Of a stretch of DNA of 64,000 bases, positions 7,691 through 15,929 are shown piece after piece. This stretch comes from Myxococcales bacterium (GTDB lineage Bacteria; Myxococcota_A; Polyangia; Polyangiales; Ga0077539): positions 62,001 through 126,000 of the forward strand of contig JAEUKI010000009.1 of NCBI GenBank assembly GCA_016793325.1, given 5' to 3'. The notes beneath the pieces were generated by a model, which was not told where the DNA came from, ran no database searches, and saw only the letters and a list, made by a program, of their open reading frames with translations. Position numbers and translations under genes: made by a program. The number at the start of each line of letters is the position of its first letter. The first letter of the stretch is position 1.

Positions 7691-10020
7691 AGCGCGCCTC
7701 GCAGCCGAATCACGTGCAGCGCGTCGTCCGCGAGCACCCAGAGGTCGCGCTCGTCTCCCACCAACGCCGTCGGAAAGTACAGCGTCGCGTCCTCGATCGG
7801 ATACGTCGTTCCCGCGACGAGGCCGCCGTTGCGCGAGGGGCTTCCGACGATCGTCTCGACGCGCATCGCCGCGAGATCGACGCGGCGAATCCCGTGGTTG
7901 CTCTGGTCCGCGACGTACAGCGCGCGCCCGTCGCCAGAGAGCCACAAGCCACGAGGTCCGCGAAAGAGCGCGTCCGCGACCGGCCCATCCGCGGGCCCGC
8001 TCATCGTGTCTCGCCCCGACAGGGTGCTCACCATCCCCGCGCCGAGGTCCACCACGCGAAGCGTGTGCGCGGTCGAGTCCGCGACGAACACGCGCCGCCC
8101 GCGCGCGTCGCACGCGAGCCCCGAGAGCGCGCGAAATCGCGCGGACGCGAGCGGACCGTCGACGGTCGCGGCCGCCGCGGACGAAGAGCCCGTCACGGTG
8201 CTCACCGCGCCCGTGTTCACGTCGATCGCGCGAAGTTGTCGATTGGACGCGTCCGCGACGTACAGCGTCGCGCCGATCGCGCACAACCTCGAGGGCCCGT
8301 TGAACCGCGCCGCCGCGCCGACCCCGTCGACGCTCCCGCTCGGCGACGCAGCGTCGCCCGCCAACGTCGAGACCCGCATCGCCCGAAGGTCGACCACGCG
8401 AACCGTGTTGAAGCGATTGTCCGCCACGAACAGCCGCTCGTTCGCCGCGTCGAAGTGCAGCCCCGACGGCGCGCCGATCCGCGCGTCCGCGAGCGGCCCA
8501 TCGGTGGACATTGCCGTGCCTGCCGCGCCGAAGAGCGTGCGAACTTGGTTCGACCGCAGGTCCACCTCGCGCACGACGCGACCGTTGTTGTCTGCCACGA
8601 ACACGCGCGCTCCATCCGGCGTGCGCGCGAGGTCCGTCGCGCCGTCGAACCGAGCGCTCGCCCCCGCGCCGTCTCGTACGAAGCCCACGTCCGCCGCGCC
8701 CGCGAGCGTGCTCGTCGCAAACGTGTCGATCGAGATCCGGCGCACGCTGCTCGCGTCGCGGTCGTTGAAATAGAGCACACGCGCCGTCGCGTCGCACAGC
8801 GGCGGCCCGAACGCCACGCCGAGCCGCGTCGAGCGCGCGTCACCGTCGCGCGAAAAGACCTCTTCGAACACCCCGAGCGGCGTGCTCGTGCGCAGGTCGG
8901 ACAGCGCGACGCGGCGCAAGATGCCTTGAAAAGATGTGACGTACAGGTGCGCCCCGTCCGTCGCGAGCGACTGCGGCGCGTCGAGCGTCGCTTCGCTCGG
9001 CGGCCCGTCTTCGATGCCCGCGGCGCCGACCCGTCCGACGATGGTCCGCACGGTCATCGTCGCGAGATCCACCGTGCGAATCACGTGGTTGAACGTGTCC
9101 GCGACGTAGAGGGTCGAGCCGACACGAAGGATCCCGCCGAGCCCCGAGAAGCGCGCCACGGGGCCGACGCCGTCGGCGTGAACCTCTGTTCCCGTGTAGC
9201 GCGTTCCGGCGACGGTGCGGACCTCGCCGGTCATTGGCGCCGCGCTCACGTCGAGCGTTCGCAGCACGCGGTTCGATCGATCCGCGATGTACAGCGTTCG
9301 ACCGTCTTCGCTCATCGCGAAGCTGTGGAGCAAGAATCCCAGGCGCACCGGCGCGCCGCTTCCGTCCACGTATCCAGCCATCCCCGCGGTCCCCGCCAGC
9401 GTGGTCACCGTCCACGTCGTTGTGTCGACCCGCCGCACCGTCGGTCCGTCCGCGACGTACAGCGTCGCGCCATCCGCGGTCCCCACCATCGCGCGCGGGC
9501 TCTGAAACCGCGCCGCGACCCCGACCCCGTCCACGACAGACTGAACCTGCAGCCGCCCTGCGACCGTCCGCACCGCGCCCGTCGCGACATCGATCGTTCG
9601 CAACAGCGCGTTGAACGTATCCGCCACGTAGATCGTCCTTCGATCCGCCGAGAGCACCGCCCCCGACGGCCCCGAAAACCGCGCCGCCGATCCGACCCCG
9701 TCGACGTACCCCGTCGACGTGCTGCCCGCGATCACCTCGACGGTCCCGCGCGGCGCCGCGCTGTCGACCGACACCACGTCGCTCGCGCTCTCCGGCGCGA
9801 CGTCCTCCGCCGGCGACGCATCGGCGTCCGGTGCAGCGTCGAGAAGCGCCACGTCGAGGCCGCTCTCGGGCGCAACGTCGAGCTCCATGCGATCCGGGAG
9901 CGACGCGTCTCGACCGCCATCCACCGACGCGTCTTCGAGCGACGTCGGGCTGCACGCTAGAAAACCAACACACAAAAACAGGGCGCCAAAACGCACGCGC
10001 CCGACACGAGTAGTGCTCAA
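7687..10020 (-). CDS. NHL-repeat beta-propeller lipoprotein
   Basis: The product is about 777 residues. TTG at 10020 is chosen because AGAAGGA lies immediately upstream and the N-terminus becomes a compact lipoprotein signal (FLAC lipobox). A longer frame is open upstream but has no signal. After an Asp/Ala/Ser linker (about 25-90), the rest is built of repeated NHL blades with the pattern DGVGxxARFxxPxG, LYVADTFN and RTVDLATMTVRT. At least nine can be counted, possibly two propellers. Such proteins usually bind proteins or glycans at the cell surface. It lies between two other lipoprotein genes on the same strand. Confidence 0.85.
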   Translation of the reverse strand: MSTTRVGRVRFGALFLCVGFLACSPTSLEDASVDGGRDASLPDRMELDVAPESGLDVALLDAAPDADASPAEDVAPESASDVVSVDSAAPRGTVEVIAGSTSTGYVDGVGSAARFSGPSGAVLSADRRTIYVADTFNALLRTIDVATGAVRTVAGRLQVQSVVDGVGVAARFQSPRAMVGTADGATLYVADGPTVRRVDTTTWTVTTLAGTAGMAGYVDGSGAPVRLGFLLHSFAMSEDGRTLYIADRSNRVLRTLDVSAAPMTGEVRTVAGTRYTGTEVHADGVGPVARFSGLGGILRVGSTLYVADTFNHVIRTVDLATMTVRTIVGRVGAAGIEDGPPSEATLDAPQSLATDGAHLYVTSFQGILRRVALSDLRTSTPLGVFEEVFSRDGDARSTRLGVAFGPPLCDATARVLYFNDRDASSVRRISIDTFATSTLAGAADVGFVRDGAGASARFDGATDLARTPDGARVFVADNNGRVVREVDLRSNQVRTLFGAAGTAMSTDGPLADARIGAPSGLHFDAANERLFVADNRFNTVRVVDLRAMRVSTLAGDAASPSGSVDGVGAAARFNGPSRLCAIGATLYVADASNRQLRAIDVNTGAVSTVTGSSSAAAATVDGPLASARFRALSGLACDARGRRVFVADSTAHTLRVVDLGAGMVSTLSGRDTMSGPADGPVADALFRGPRGLWLSGDGRALYVADQSNHGIRRVDLAAMRVETIVGSPSRNGGLVAGTTYPIEDATLYFPTALVGDERDLWVLADDALHVIRLRGAL

Positions 10021-10051
10021 CGGATTCCTTCTCTTTCGCGGTGAAAACCCA

Positions 10052-10065
10052 GGGGGAGTCCCCCC
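10052..10065 (-). terminator. Short G5/C5 hairpin between lipoprotein genes
   Basis: GGGGG-AGT-CCCCC is followed on the minus strand by TGGGTTTT. The loop is only three bases. It could weaken transcription into the NHL gene or simply structure the 57-nt spacer. Confidence 0.25.
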
Positions 10066-10076
10066 GAAATCAGTCG

Positions 10077-10724
10077 TCACGGGTCGAGCCGCGCGCGAAG
10101 CACGTACGGCGCCTGCGCTGCGTTCGACGCGCCCGTCACGACCACGATGAAGTCGCCCTCGACCCGCGTGCGATGCGCGAGCTGCTCGTCGTCATCCCCG
10201 CTCTCGCTGCGGGCGATCGCTCGGTCGAGGCGCGGATCTCGGCCGGGCTCGAAGAGCAACAGGTCGAGGTCTCCGTCCGCATGGCGAAACAGCGCGTCCA
10301 CCACGAGCCGCTGCCCCATCGGAGCGCGCACCACGAAGTAGTCGACCTCTTCGGCGCATCGCCGTCCGCTCGCCATCGAGCCGACGTTCAGCCGCGTCGC
10401 GGTCGACACCGCGTCGTTCGGCTCGTTGCGGTCGTCGCTCGGACACGACTCGATCGCGACGCACGTGAGGCCCTGGGCGCGATAGCCGCGGTCGCAGTCG
10501 CAGTGGTCGCCGTGAAGCGTTCCGTGTGGACCACAGCCGACACCCGTGTCCGCCGCGACGTCCGTAGCGTCCGGGATGGCGACGTCTTCGACGGCGCTCG
10601 AGCGGTCGTCCTGCGCGTCCACCGTTGTGTCGATGCCGGCGTCCGCTGGGCTCGCGGTCGGCGAGCATCCCGCGACGCACAACAGCACAACGGTCACCAA
10701 ATTCACAATATGACTCGCGGTCAT
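10077..10724 (-). CDS. Lipoprotein with EGF-like motif and PPC-like beta domain
   Basis: The product is 215 residues. Its ATG shares one base with the stop of the DUF1826 gene (TAATG), so it is translationally coupled. The lipobox is CVAGC. After an Asp/Ala linker there is a compact six-Cys region (about 60-90) of EGF type, with GTLHGDHCDCDRGYRAQG. A beta domain follows that resembles bacterial pre-peptidase C-terminal (PPC) domains: DYFVVRAPMGQRLVVDALF, then DGDLDLLLFEPG. Such domains are usually targeting or carbohydrate-binding accessories. Its coupling to a DUF1826 gene behind a zinc-type operator is unusual for such a lipoprotein. Confidence 0.75.
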   Translation of the reverse strand: MTASHIVNLVTVVLLCVAGCSPTASPADAGIDTTVDAQDDRSSAVEDVAIPDATDVAADTGVGCGPHGTLHGDHCDCDRGYRAQGLTCVAIESCPSDDRNEPNDAVSTATRLNVGSMASGRRCAEEVDYFVVRAPMGQRLVVDALFRHADGDLDLLLFEPGRDPRLDRAIARSESGDDDEQLAHRTRVEGDFIVVVTGASNAAQAPYVLRARLDP

Positions 10725-11494
10725 TAGTAGCCCTCTTCGGGGTAGATCCACACGCGTTGCCCCGCGCCCGTCCGCGCTTCGACGACCAACTCCTCGCGGT
10801 CCGAGGCGAGCGCGGTGACCGTGAGCACGATGCGCCGCGCGACGGCGGCGTCCGAGAGCCTCGGAGATCGATGGACCGCGCCGAAGTTGCCCGGCGAAAA
10901 CGCAGCGCCCTTCAAGAGCACCACCGAGCCGCGAGGGGCGCTCTTGATGGCGCTCTCGTCGCGCACGATCGCGTCCTTCGAGCCAGCGGAGTCCTCGATC
11001 GGCGCCTCGAGGGCGACGGGGTCGACCGCAGAGCGCTCGACGAGCACCGTCGTCGGCCCCGCGTAGGTGACGATCGCGCGAAGTCGCACAAAATCTTGAT
11101 GAAACTGCGTGCACTCGTCACCGCACACAGACCCGAACGCCACGCGCACCCGCGCGACGCCCGCGAGCGACGCGACGAGCTCGGAGATCCACGCGATGTC
11201 CCGCGCGATCGCGACGCCGACGGCCGCGCTGCACTCGTCGACGAGCGCCGCGACCGAGGCCTCGAGCGATCGCGCGTCCCGTGGCGAAACGAGCAGCGCC
11301 CTGCGAGGCAGCACCTTCGCATCGCACTCGCGGTCGAACGACGCGAGTAGCGACGGGTCGAGCGCGCGGTTGAAGACGACGGTGTCGATCGACGCGTCGC
11401 GGATGCGCGCGAGGACGGCGGGGTCCGACGAAAACACCCAGCCGAGCGAGCGCGAGCGCTGCGGGCGAGTCGAGCATCGAGCGCGCTCGTTCAT
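10724..11494 (-). CDS. DUF1826 family protein (first copy)
   Basis: The product is 256 residues. DUF1826 hallmarks are present: CTQFHQDFVRLRAIVTYAGP (about residues 140-160), GSVVLLKG (about 205) and FGAVHRSPRLSD (about 222). The spacing of His, Asp and the later His resembles a 2-oxoglutarate oxygenase-like metal site, though the family has no established activity that I know of. From memory, DUF1826 genes often neighbour COG0523 GTPases in Zur-regulated loci. The ATG overlaps the upstream stop (ATGA). A second copy lies at 37379-38116. Confidence 0.8.
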   Translation of the reverse strand: MNERARCSTRPQRSRSLGWVFSSDPAVLARIRDASIDTVVFNRALDPSLLASFDRECDAKVLPRRALLVSPRDARSLEASVAALVDECSAAVGVAIARDIAWISELVASLAGVARVRVAFGSVCGDECTQFHQDFVRLRAIVTYAGPTTVLVERSAVDPVALEAPIEDSAGSKDAIVRDESAIKSAPRGSVVLLKGAAFSPGNFGAVHRSPRLSDAAVARRIVLTVTALASDREELVVEARTGAGQRVWIYPEEGY

Positions 11495-12219
11495 GGCGCG
11501 AGCGTCCGGAGGCGAAGGGTCTCGAGCCCGTGCGACGCGAACGCGACGTCCCACGACCGCCACAGCCACGCGACGAGCGCGTCTCGATCGTCGCGCGTGC
11601 GCACCGAGCGCTCGGAGAAGTGCAGATCCGAGCAGTGCCCGTCGGGCGCGCGCCACTGGAGCAGCGCGAGGCGCCGAAGCGTGACGCGCGAATGCGCGAG
11701 CGACGCGCTCAGAAACTTGTTCGACACGAGCTCGACCGTGACCGTGTCCGCCAAGGTCCGCGGCCCAACTTGCAGAAACAGCGCGTCAGCCGGGCCCCCC
11801 TCGACGACGACCCAATCGACCGTGGCCGAGCACAGCCGCTCGATCGCCGCGGACAGCGCAGCGTGATCCCCGACGCGAACTCGACGGCTCCACTCGCCGT
11901 CGTCGCAGACGAGGCACTGCATCCCCTCTTGCGCCGCCACGCGTTGAACCACCAACGCGGCGTGCACGAGGTCGCGACGCGGGATCCACACGTGCAGTCG
12001 CCCCGCCCCGTCCTCGAGCGTCATCGAGCAGCGAGGCAGCTCGCTCGCGAGCGCGCGTCGCGCGCCGTCGAAGCGCGGGTCGATCGTCGAGCGCCAGTTG
12101 GCGCCGCGAGAGCCGTCGAACGCCGCCTCGTCCGGCCACAACACGAACTCGCACTGCAACGCGCGAGCCCCGTCGATCTGCGCTTCGAGCGCCTGCACCA
12201 ACGCAGAACGGACTGCCAT
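11491..12219 (-). CDS. Unknown protein, first gene of the DUF1826 operon
   Basis: The product is 242 residues, not recognised. ATG 12219 is chosen because reading further upstream would run through the palindromic box at 12237-12255. The protein is soluble and lacks a signal peptide. Features are an N-terminal half with a WIPRRDLVHAALVV helix, a CLVCDDGEW element and a C-terminal half with SFHLD-like sequence (GHCSDLHFSERSV) and aromatic WLWRSWDVAF. The product is coupled to DUF1826 by an ATGA overlap and sits 18 bp from the operator, so its function is probably linked to metal scarcity. No enzymatic claim is made. Confidence 0.65.
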   Translation of the reverse strand: MAVRSALVQALEAQIDGARALQCEFVLWPDEAAFDGSRGANWRSTIDPRFDGARRALASELPRCSMTLEDGAGRLHVWIPRRDLVHAALVVQRVAAQEGMQCLVCDDGEWSRRVRVGDHAALSAAIERLCSATVDWVVVEGGPADALFLQVGPRTLADTVTVELVSNKFLSASLAHSRVTLRRLALLQWRAPDGHCSDLHFSERSVRTRDDRDALVAWLWRSWDVAFASHGLETLRLRTLAP

Positions 12220-12236
12220 CGAGCGGGGGCTACCAT

Positions 12237-12255
12237 TTTGCAATTGAGTTGCAAA
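12237..12255. promoter_or_regulatory. Zur-like palindrome TTTGCAA-N5-TTGCAAA
   Basis: This is a perfect 7-5-7 dyad. It lies 18 bp from the start of the DUF1826 operon and 66 bp from the divergent S18 gene. The same perfect 7-5-7 dyad recurs before CobW (33396), and its GCAA-N5-TTGC core before DUF1826-2 (37334) and the NiCoT/MerC pair (43031). Binding by a Zur-type repressor is inferred from the genes it precedes. Confidence 0.6.
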
Positions 12256-12320
12256 TAAAATCGTTTTGCATGTAATCCCGAGGCTCGTCTCCTCCCTCCC
12301 CCTCCACCGAGGCTTCACTG

Positions 12321-12629
12321 ATGGCTCAATGGATTCCGCCCCGCGCCGAGATCGACGACGACAAGATGGAGTTCGGCGCCGCCGAGGTCGCCAACGAAAA
12401 CCTCTCGATGCGCAAGCGCGCGAACCGCAAGAAGACGTGCTGGTTCTGCGCGCAGAAGATCGACGCGATCGACTACAAGGACATCAACACGCTCCGGAGC
12501 TTCGTCTCGGACCGCGGCAAGATCCTCCCCCGACGCCAGACCGGAACGTGCGCGAAGCACCAGCGCATGCTCGCCACCGCCCTCGAGCGCGCGCGCATGC
12601 TCGCGTTTCTGCCCTTCTCGGACAGCTGA
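12321..12629 (+). CDS. rpsR: 30S ribosomal protein bS18, zinc-binding (C+) form
   Basis: The product is 102 residues. The conserved S18 core is clear: [20 protein letters not shown] and [20 protein letters not shown]. The four zinc ligands of the C+ form are all present: Cys40, Cys43 (CWFC), Cys77 and His80. An acidic N-terminal extension of about 35 residues is longer than usual. The gene stands alone rather than between rpsF and rplI. It is divergent from the DUF1826 operon across the palindromic box. A zinc-requiring S18 next to such a box is unexpected, so the box may serve only the other side. Confidence 0.9.
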   Translation: MAQWIPPRAEIDDDKMEFGAAEVANENLSMRKRANRKKTCWFCAQKIDAIDYKDINTLRSFVSDRGKILPRRQTGTCAKHQRMLATALERARMLAFLPFSDS

Positions 12630-12641
12630 GCGCGATGCGCT
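12629..12641. terminator. Stop-associated hairpin between S18 and AraC-type gene
   Basis: AGCGC-GAT-GCGCT lies between the plus stop TGA (12627-12629) and the minus stop (12640-12642), overlapping both. There is no U-tract. Confidence 0.35.
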
Positions 12642-12999
12642 ACGCAGCCATGCGCGTCCGCGCCACGCCCGCAAACGCCCGTCGATAGTGCATCGGCGCG
12701 AGCCCCATCGCGCGCTTGAACGCGCGGCTCAACGCGAACTCCGATCGGTACCCGACCGCGTCCGCGATCTCGGCGAGCGAGGCGTCCGACACGCGGAGGC
12801 GCCGCGCGGCCTCGTGCATGCGCTCGGCCGTGAGCGTCTCGATCGGCGGCGGCAACCCCTGCGCAGCAAACGCACGACACAGCGTCGCGCGCGACACGCC
12901 GAGCTCGTCCGCGAGGTCGTCGACGGTCCACGCCCTGCGCAGGTCGCGCTTGACGAGCTCCATGGCACGATGAACGAGCATCGATCGCACGTTGGCCAT
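12640..12999 (-). CDS. Short AraC/XylS-family DNA-binding protein
   Basis: The product is 119 residues and consists almost wholly of an AraC-type double helix-turn-helix. The first HTH is at about 24-45 (TVDDLADELGVSRATLCRAF) and the second at about 72-95 (SLAEIADAVGYRSEFALSRA), followed by the family-typical FKRAMGLAPMHYRR. There is no N-terminal sensor domain, so the protein resembles SoxS/MarA-size regulators. The target is unknown. The nearest divergent gene is the ClpP-like protease, whose start is 87 bp away. Confidence 0.85.
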   Translation of the reverse strand: MANVRSMLVHRAMELVKRDLRRAWTVDDLADELGVSRATLCRAFAAQGLPPPIETLTAERMHEAARRLRVSDASLAEIADAVGYRSEFALSRAFKRAMGLAPMHYRRAFAGVARTRMAA

Positions 13000-13086
13000 G
13001 GACCCGAGCGTGCAACGACGGCCCAACCGTGAACAGTCGCTGAGCGTCTCGGGTATGCGAATTTGCGCTCGGTGAGCGTCTCGGTC

Positions 13087-13692
13087 ATGGCCGAGAGAGA
13101 GGCAGCGAGCGATCTCTCGAGCGTGTCCACCACCACGCCCACCGCCACCCCATCGATCCCCGAGCGACTCTTCGATTCGCGCACCGTGCTCGTGTTCGGC
13201 GAGATCACCACGGAGCTCGCGCAGTCGGTCTGCGAGCAGCTCTTCGCGCTCTCGGCCGCGAGCGACGCGCCGATTCGAGTGATCGTTCACTCGCCAGGGG
13301 GTCACGTCGAGGCAGGCGACACCATCCACGACGTCCTGCGTTGCATCGCGCCCGAGGTGCACATGCTCGGGACAGGGTGGGTCGCCAGCGCCGGAGCGCT
13401 CATCTACATGGCCGCTCCCCGAGAGCGCAGATTCGCCCTGAAGAACACGCGGTTCATGCTGCATCAACCCGCGGGCTCCGTCGGCGGCCGCGCGTCGGAC
13501 ATCGAGATCGAAGCGCGCGAGCTCACGCGGATGCGCGACCGCATCACCGAGATCACCGCCGCGGCGACGGGGCGCGACGTCGAGCTCGTTCGCCGCGACA
13601 CCGAGCGAAATCACTGGATGACCGCGGCCGAAGCGCTCGAGTACGGCCTCGTCGGCGCGATCGTCGACCGGATGAGCGCGCTTCCTCGCTGA
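13087..13692 (+). CDS. ClpP-like serine protease
   Basis: The product is 201 residues from ATG 13087; a TTG 24 bases upstream is possible. The ClpP fold is recognisable: LVFGEITTELAQ, VHSPGGHVEAGDTIHDVL, the nucleophile region TGWVASAGALIYMAA (Ser101), FMLHQPAG (His126) and the third residue Asp171 in RRDTERNHWMTAAEALEYG. The triad is therefore complete. Divergence from house-keeping ClpP (GWVASAG rather than GQAASMG) and the absence of a clpX neighbour suggest an accessory paralogue. It would act in the cytosol with a Clp ATPase or alone. Confidence 0.85.
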   Translation: MAEREAASDLSSVSTTTPTATPSIPERLFDSRTVLVFGEITTELAQSVCEQLFALSAASDAPIRVIVHSPGGHVEAGDTIHDVLRCIAPEVHMLGTGWVASAGALIYMAAPRERRFALKNTRFMLHQPAGSVGGRASDIEIEARELTRMRDRITEITAAATGRDVELVRRDTERNHWMTAAEALEYGLVGAIVDRMSALPR

Positions 13693-13720
13693 GCGCGGTA
13701 CGCTCTTCGCTCCCGCGACG

Positions 13721-14866
13721 ATGCTCGAGACCATCAACGTATACGCTGACAATCACCTCGCGCCTGGGCTCACGCGACTCGCGCTGCTCGCGCTCGACAC
13801 AACCCTGCTCGCTCTGTGGTTCTACTGCCTCGTGCAGCTCTTGTTGGCGCGCAGCGCGGCCCGCGCAGCCAACGCCGCGCACGACCCCGCGACGCCGCTC
13901 GAAGAGGGCGCGCGCTTCGTCGCAGGAACCGTCGAGCTCGCCCGCCACGAGCGCATCGCGGTGCGCGTCACGATCAAGCAAGTGGGCGTCGAGCACCACG
14001 GCTCCAAGGGCAGCGTGAACCACCGCTGGACCGAGACCTCTCGCGACACCGAGGCGCGCCCGTTCTACCTTCGCCACGCGAGCGGCGCGCGCGTCCGCGT
14101 CGAGCCAGCAAATTCTCAGGTCCTCCTCGTCGACGCCCTCGATCAGGAGCACTGGACGTCGACGCACACGCGCCAACGCCGCGCGGTGCTGAGCGCCGGC
14201 GAGCGCGCGATCGTCGAGGGTGAGCTCGTTCGCGGACCGGACCCCGAGGCGTCTGGCGAGGGCTACCGCGGGAGCGCCGCGGGCTGGGTGCTTCGGCCGC
14301 GCGACGGCGCCGTGAACATCTCTGCCGAGGACCTCGGCCGGCGCCACACGCTCCGCGGCAGGGCGTTCTTCAAGGCGCTCTTCATCGTTCCCGTGCTCGG
14401 CGCGCTGGCGCTGCTCCCGACGCTCACCGCGCATGCGCGGCTCGTCGCGGGGCAGGACACGCTCGCGGACTACGTTCAGCGCGCGACGTGGACGACGCGC
14501 AACAACAAGGGGCACGTCACGCACCACTACGCCGCGCGCTTCGCGCTGCGGGACACAGGCGAGACACACACAATCGAGGTCGATCGAAGCGACTACGAGT
14601 CGCTCCCTGATTCGCGCGGGTTCAACGAGGAAGGGCCCCAAACGATCTGGGTCAGGCGCGTCCCCTCGATGCCCGTCGCGCTCTGCCTCGGAGCCGGCGC
14701 GACGCTCAGCGCCTGGCTCCTGGCGTTGAGCGCGCTCGGACTGGGCGGCGTCGGATACTTCGTCTGGAAGCGACACACGTATCGGCGCTGGTACGAGCGG
14801 ACGCTCGTAGAGAGCCACAGCGGACACTTGCCCGAGCCCTCGATGCGCACGTTCGACGAGCGCTGA
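13721..14866 (+). CDS. GIDE-like membrane protein of unknown function
   Basis: The product is 381 residues. Hydrophobic segments are at about 15-45, 220-240 and 320-345. Between the first two lies a soluble region of about 160 residues with RPFYLRHASGARVRVEP and the later GRRHTLRGRAFFKALF, a pattern seen in the bacterial E3-ligase-like GIDE domains that cap two-helix membrane proteins. There is no RING domain. The last 40 residues are cytosolic and basic. The family assignment is tentative. The start ATG is 28 bases after the protease stop, so the two may be co-transcribed. Confidence 0.6.
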   Translation: MLETINVYADNHLAPGLTRLALLALDTTLLALWFYCLVQLLLARSAARAANAAHDPATPLEEGARFVAGTVELARHERIAVRVTIKQVGVEHHGSKGSVNHRWTETSRDTEARPFYLRHASGARVRVEPANSQVLLVDALDQEHWTSTHTRQRRAVLSAGERAIVEGELVRGPDPEASGEGYRGSAAGWVLRPRDGAVNISAEDLGRRHTLRGRAFFKALFIVPVLGALALLPTLTAHARLVAGQDTLADYVQRATWTTRNNKGHVTHHYAARFALRDTGETHTIEVDRSDYESLPDSRGFNEEGPQTIWVRRVPSMPVALCLGAGATLSAWLLALSALGLGGVGYFVWKRHTYRRWYERTLVESHSGHLPEPSMRTFDER

Positions 14867-14920
14867 CTCGACGCCCCGCGCCGCAGCGCGCGTTGAGCGA
14901 TCCGCTATGCTCGCCCCACG

Positions 14921-15895
14921 ATGAACGCCCCTCGCAGCCTCGGTTCGCGCGCGCTCGTGGCGTTTCGCCGTGTCCTCGTCGCGCTCGTGGCGCTCGTCGC
15001 GATCGCGATCGTCGCAGGAACCCGCTGCGATCGACGTAGAGACGCGCTCGCGCCGCGCTGGGCCGAAGCTCCATCGCGATTCATCGTCGTGCGAGGACGC
15101 GAGGTGCACGTCCGCGACGAAGGCCCCCGCGACGATCCGCGGCCCATCGTCCTGCTCCACGGAACCTCCGACAGCCTCCACACCTGGGAGGGCTGGGCCC
15201 GAGAGCTCAGGCGCACCCGCCGCGTCGTGCGCTTCGACATGCGCGGCTTCGGCCTCACGGGACCGGCGCCCGATGGAGACTATCGACTCGAGGCGTTCGT
15301 CGCGGACACGCGCGCGGTGCTCGACGTGCTCGAGGTTCGACGCTGCATCCTCGCAGGAAATTCACTAGGCGGAGAGGTCGCGTGGCGCACCGCCCTCGCG
15401 GACCCAGGCCGCGTCGACGCGCTCGTGCTCGTCGACTCTGCGGGCTACCCCTTCAGCGCGTCGAGCGTTCCCTTGGGGTTCAGGGCCGCGCGTACGCCGG
15501 TCGTTCGCTCGCTCGTACGTTGGGTCACGCCGCGGTTCATCGTCGCAGCAAGCGTGCGCAACGTGTTCGGCGATCCTTCGCGCGTGACCGACGAGCTCGT
15601 CGATCGCTTCTACGACATGGCCCTCCGCGAGGGCAACCGCGGCGCCCTCGTCGAGCGCTTTCGTCAGAGCGCCGCTGGCGCCAACGCCCACGCGATCCCG
15701 ACGATCCGCACGCCCACGTTGATCGTGTGGGGCGAGCGCGACAGGCTCATCCCCCTCGCGCGCGGGCAGCAATTTCACAGGGAGATCGCGGGATCGACCC
15801 TCGTGGTGCTCCCGGGTCTCGGCCACGTCCCCCAAGAAGAGAGCCCCTCGCAGAGCCTCGCGCCCGTGCGCGCGTGGATCGACGCGCTCCGCTGA
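14921..15895 (+). CDS. Alpha/beta hydrolase with N-terminal membrane anchor
   Basis: The product is 324 residues. An N-terminal hydrophobic helix (about 12-32) is followed by an alpha/beta hydrolase core. Visible elements are the oxyanion element LLHGTSDSLHTW, the nucleophile elbow GNSLGG (Ser of GxSxG, about residue 149), the acid region VWGERDRLIP and the catalytic His in GLGHVPQEE. These match the haloalkane dehalogenase/esterase-like group, but the substrate cannot be read. It is convergent with the multicopper oxidase gene. Confidence 0.85.
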   Translation: MNAPRSLGSRALVAFRRVLVALVALVAIAIVAGTRCDRRRDALAPRWAEAPSRFIVVRGREVHVRDEGPRDDPRPIVLLHGTSDSLHTWEGWARELRRTRRVVRFDMRGFGLTGPAPDGDYRLEAFVADTRAVLDVLEVRRCILAGNSLGGEVAWRTALADPGRVDALVLVDSAGYPFSASSVPLGFRAARTPVVRSLVRWVTPRFIVAASVRNVFGDPSRVTDELVDRFYDMALREGNRGALVERFRQSAAGANAHAIPTIRTPTLIVWGERDRLIPLARGQQFHREIAGSTLVVLPGLGHVPQEESPSQSLAPVRAWIDALR

Positions 15896-15929
15896 GCGCA
15901 CACGCACATCAATTCAACACGGCTCAGCG
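15890..15929. terminator. Inverted repeat embedding both stop codons
   Basis: CGCTGAGC at 15890-15897 pairs with GCTCAGCG at 15922-15929. The left arm holds the plus stop TGA and the right arm the minus stop. The loop is A/C-rich, 24 nt. Bidirectional terminator function is inferred. Confidence 0.35.

Noticed and set aside
7714..9960. Long plus-strand frame antisense to the NHL gene
   Set aside because: It has Arg/His/Ala-rich low-complexity translation with no start context; the minus frame has clear NHL repeats.
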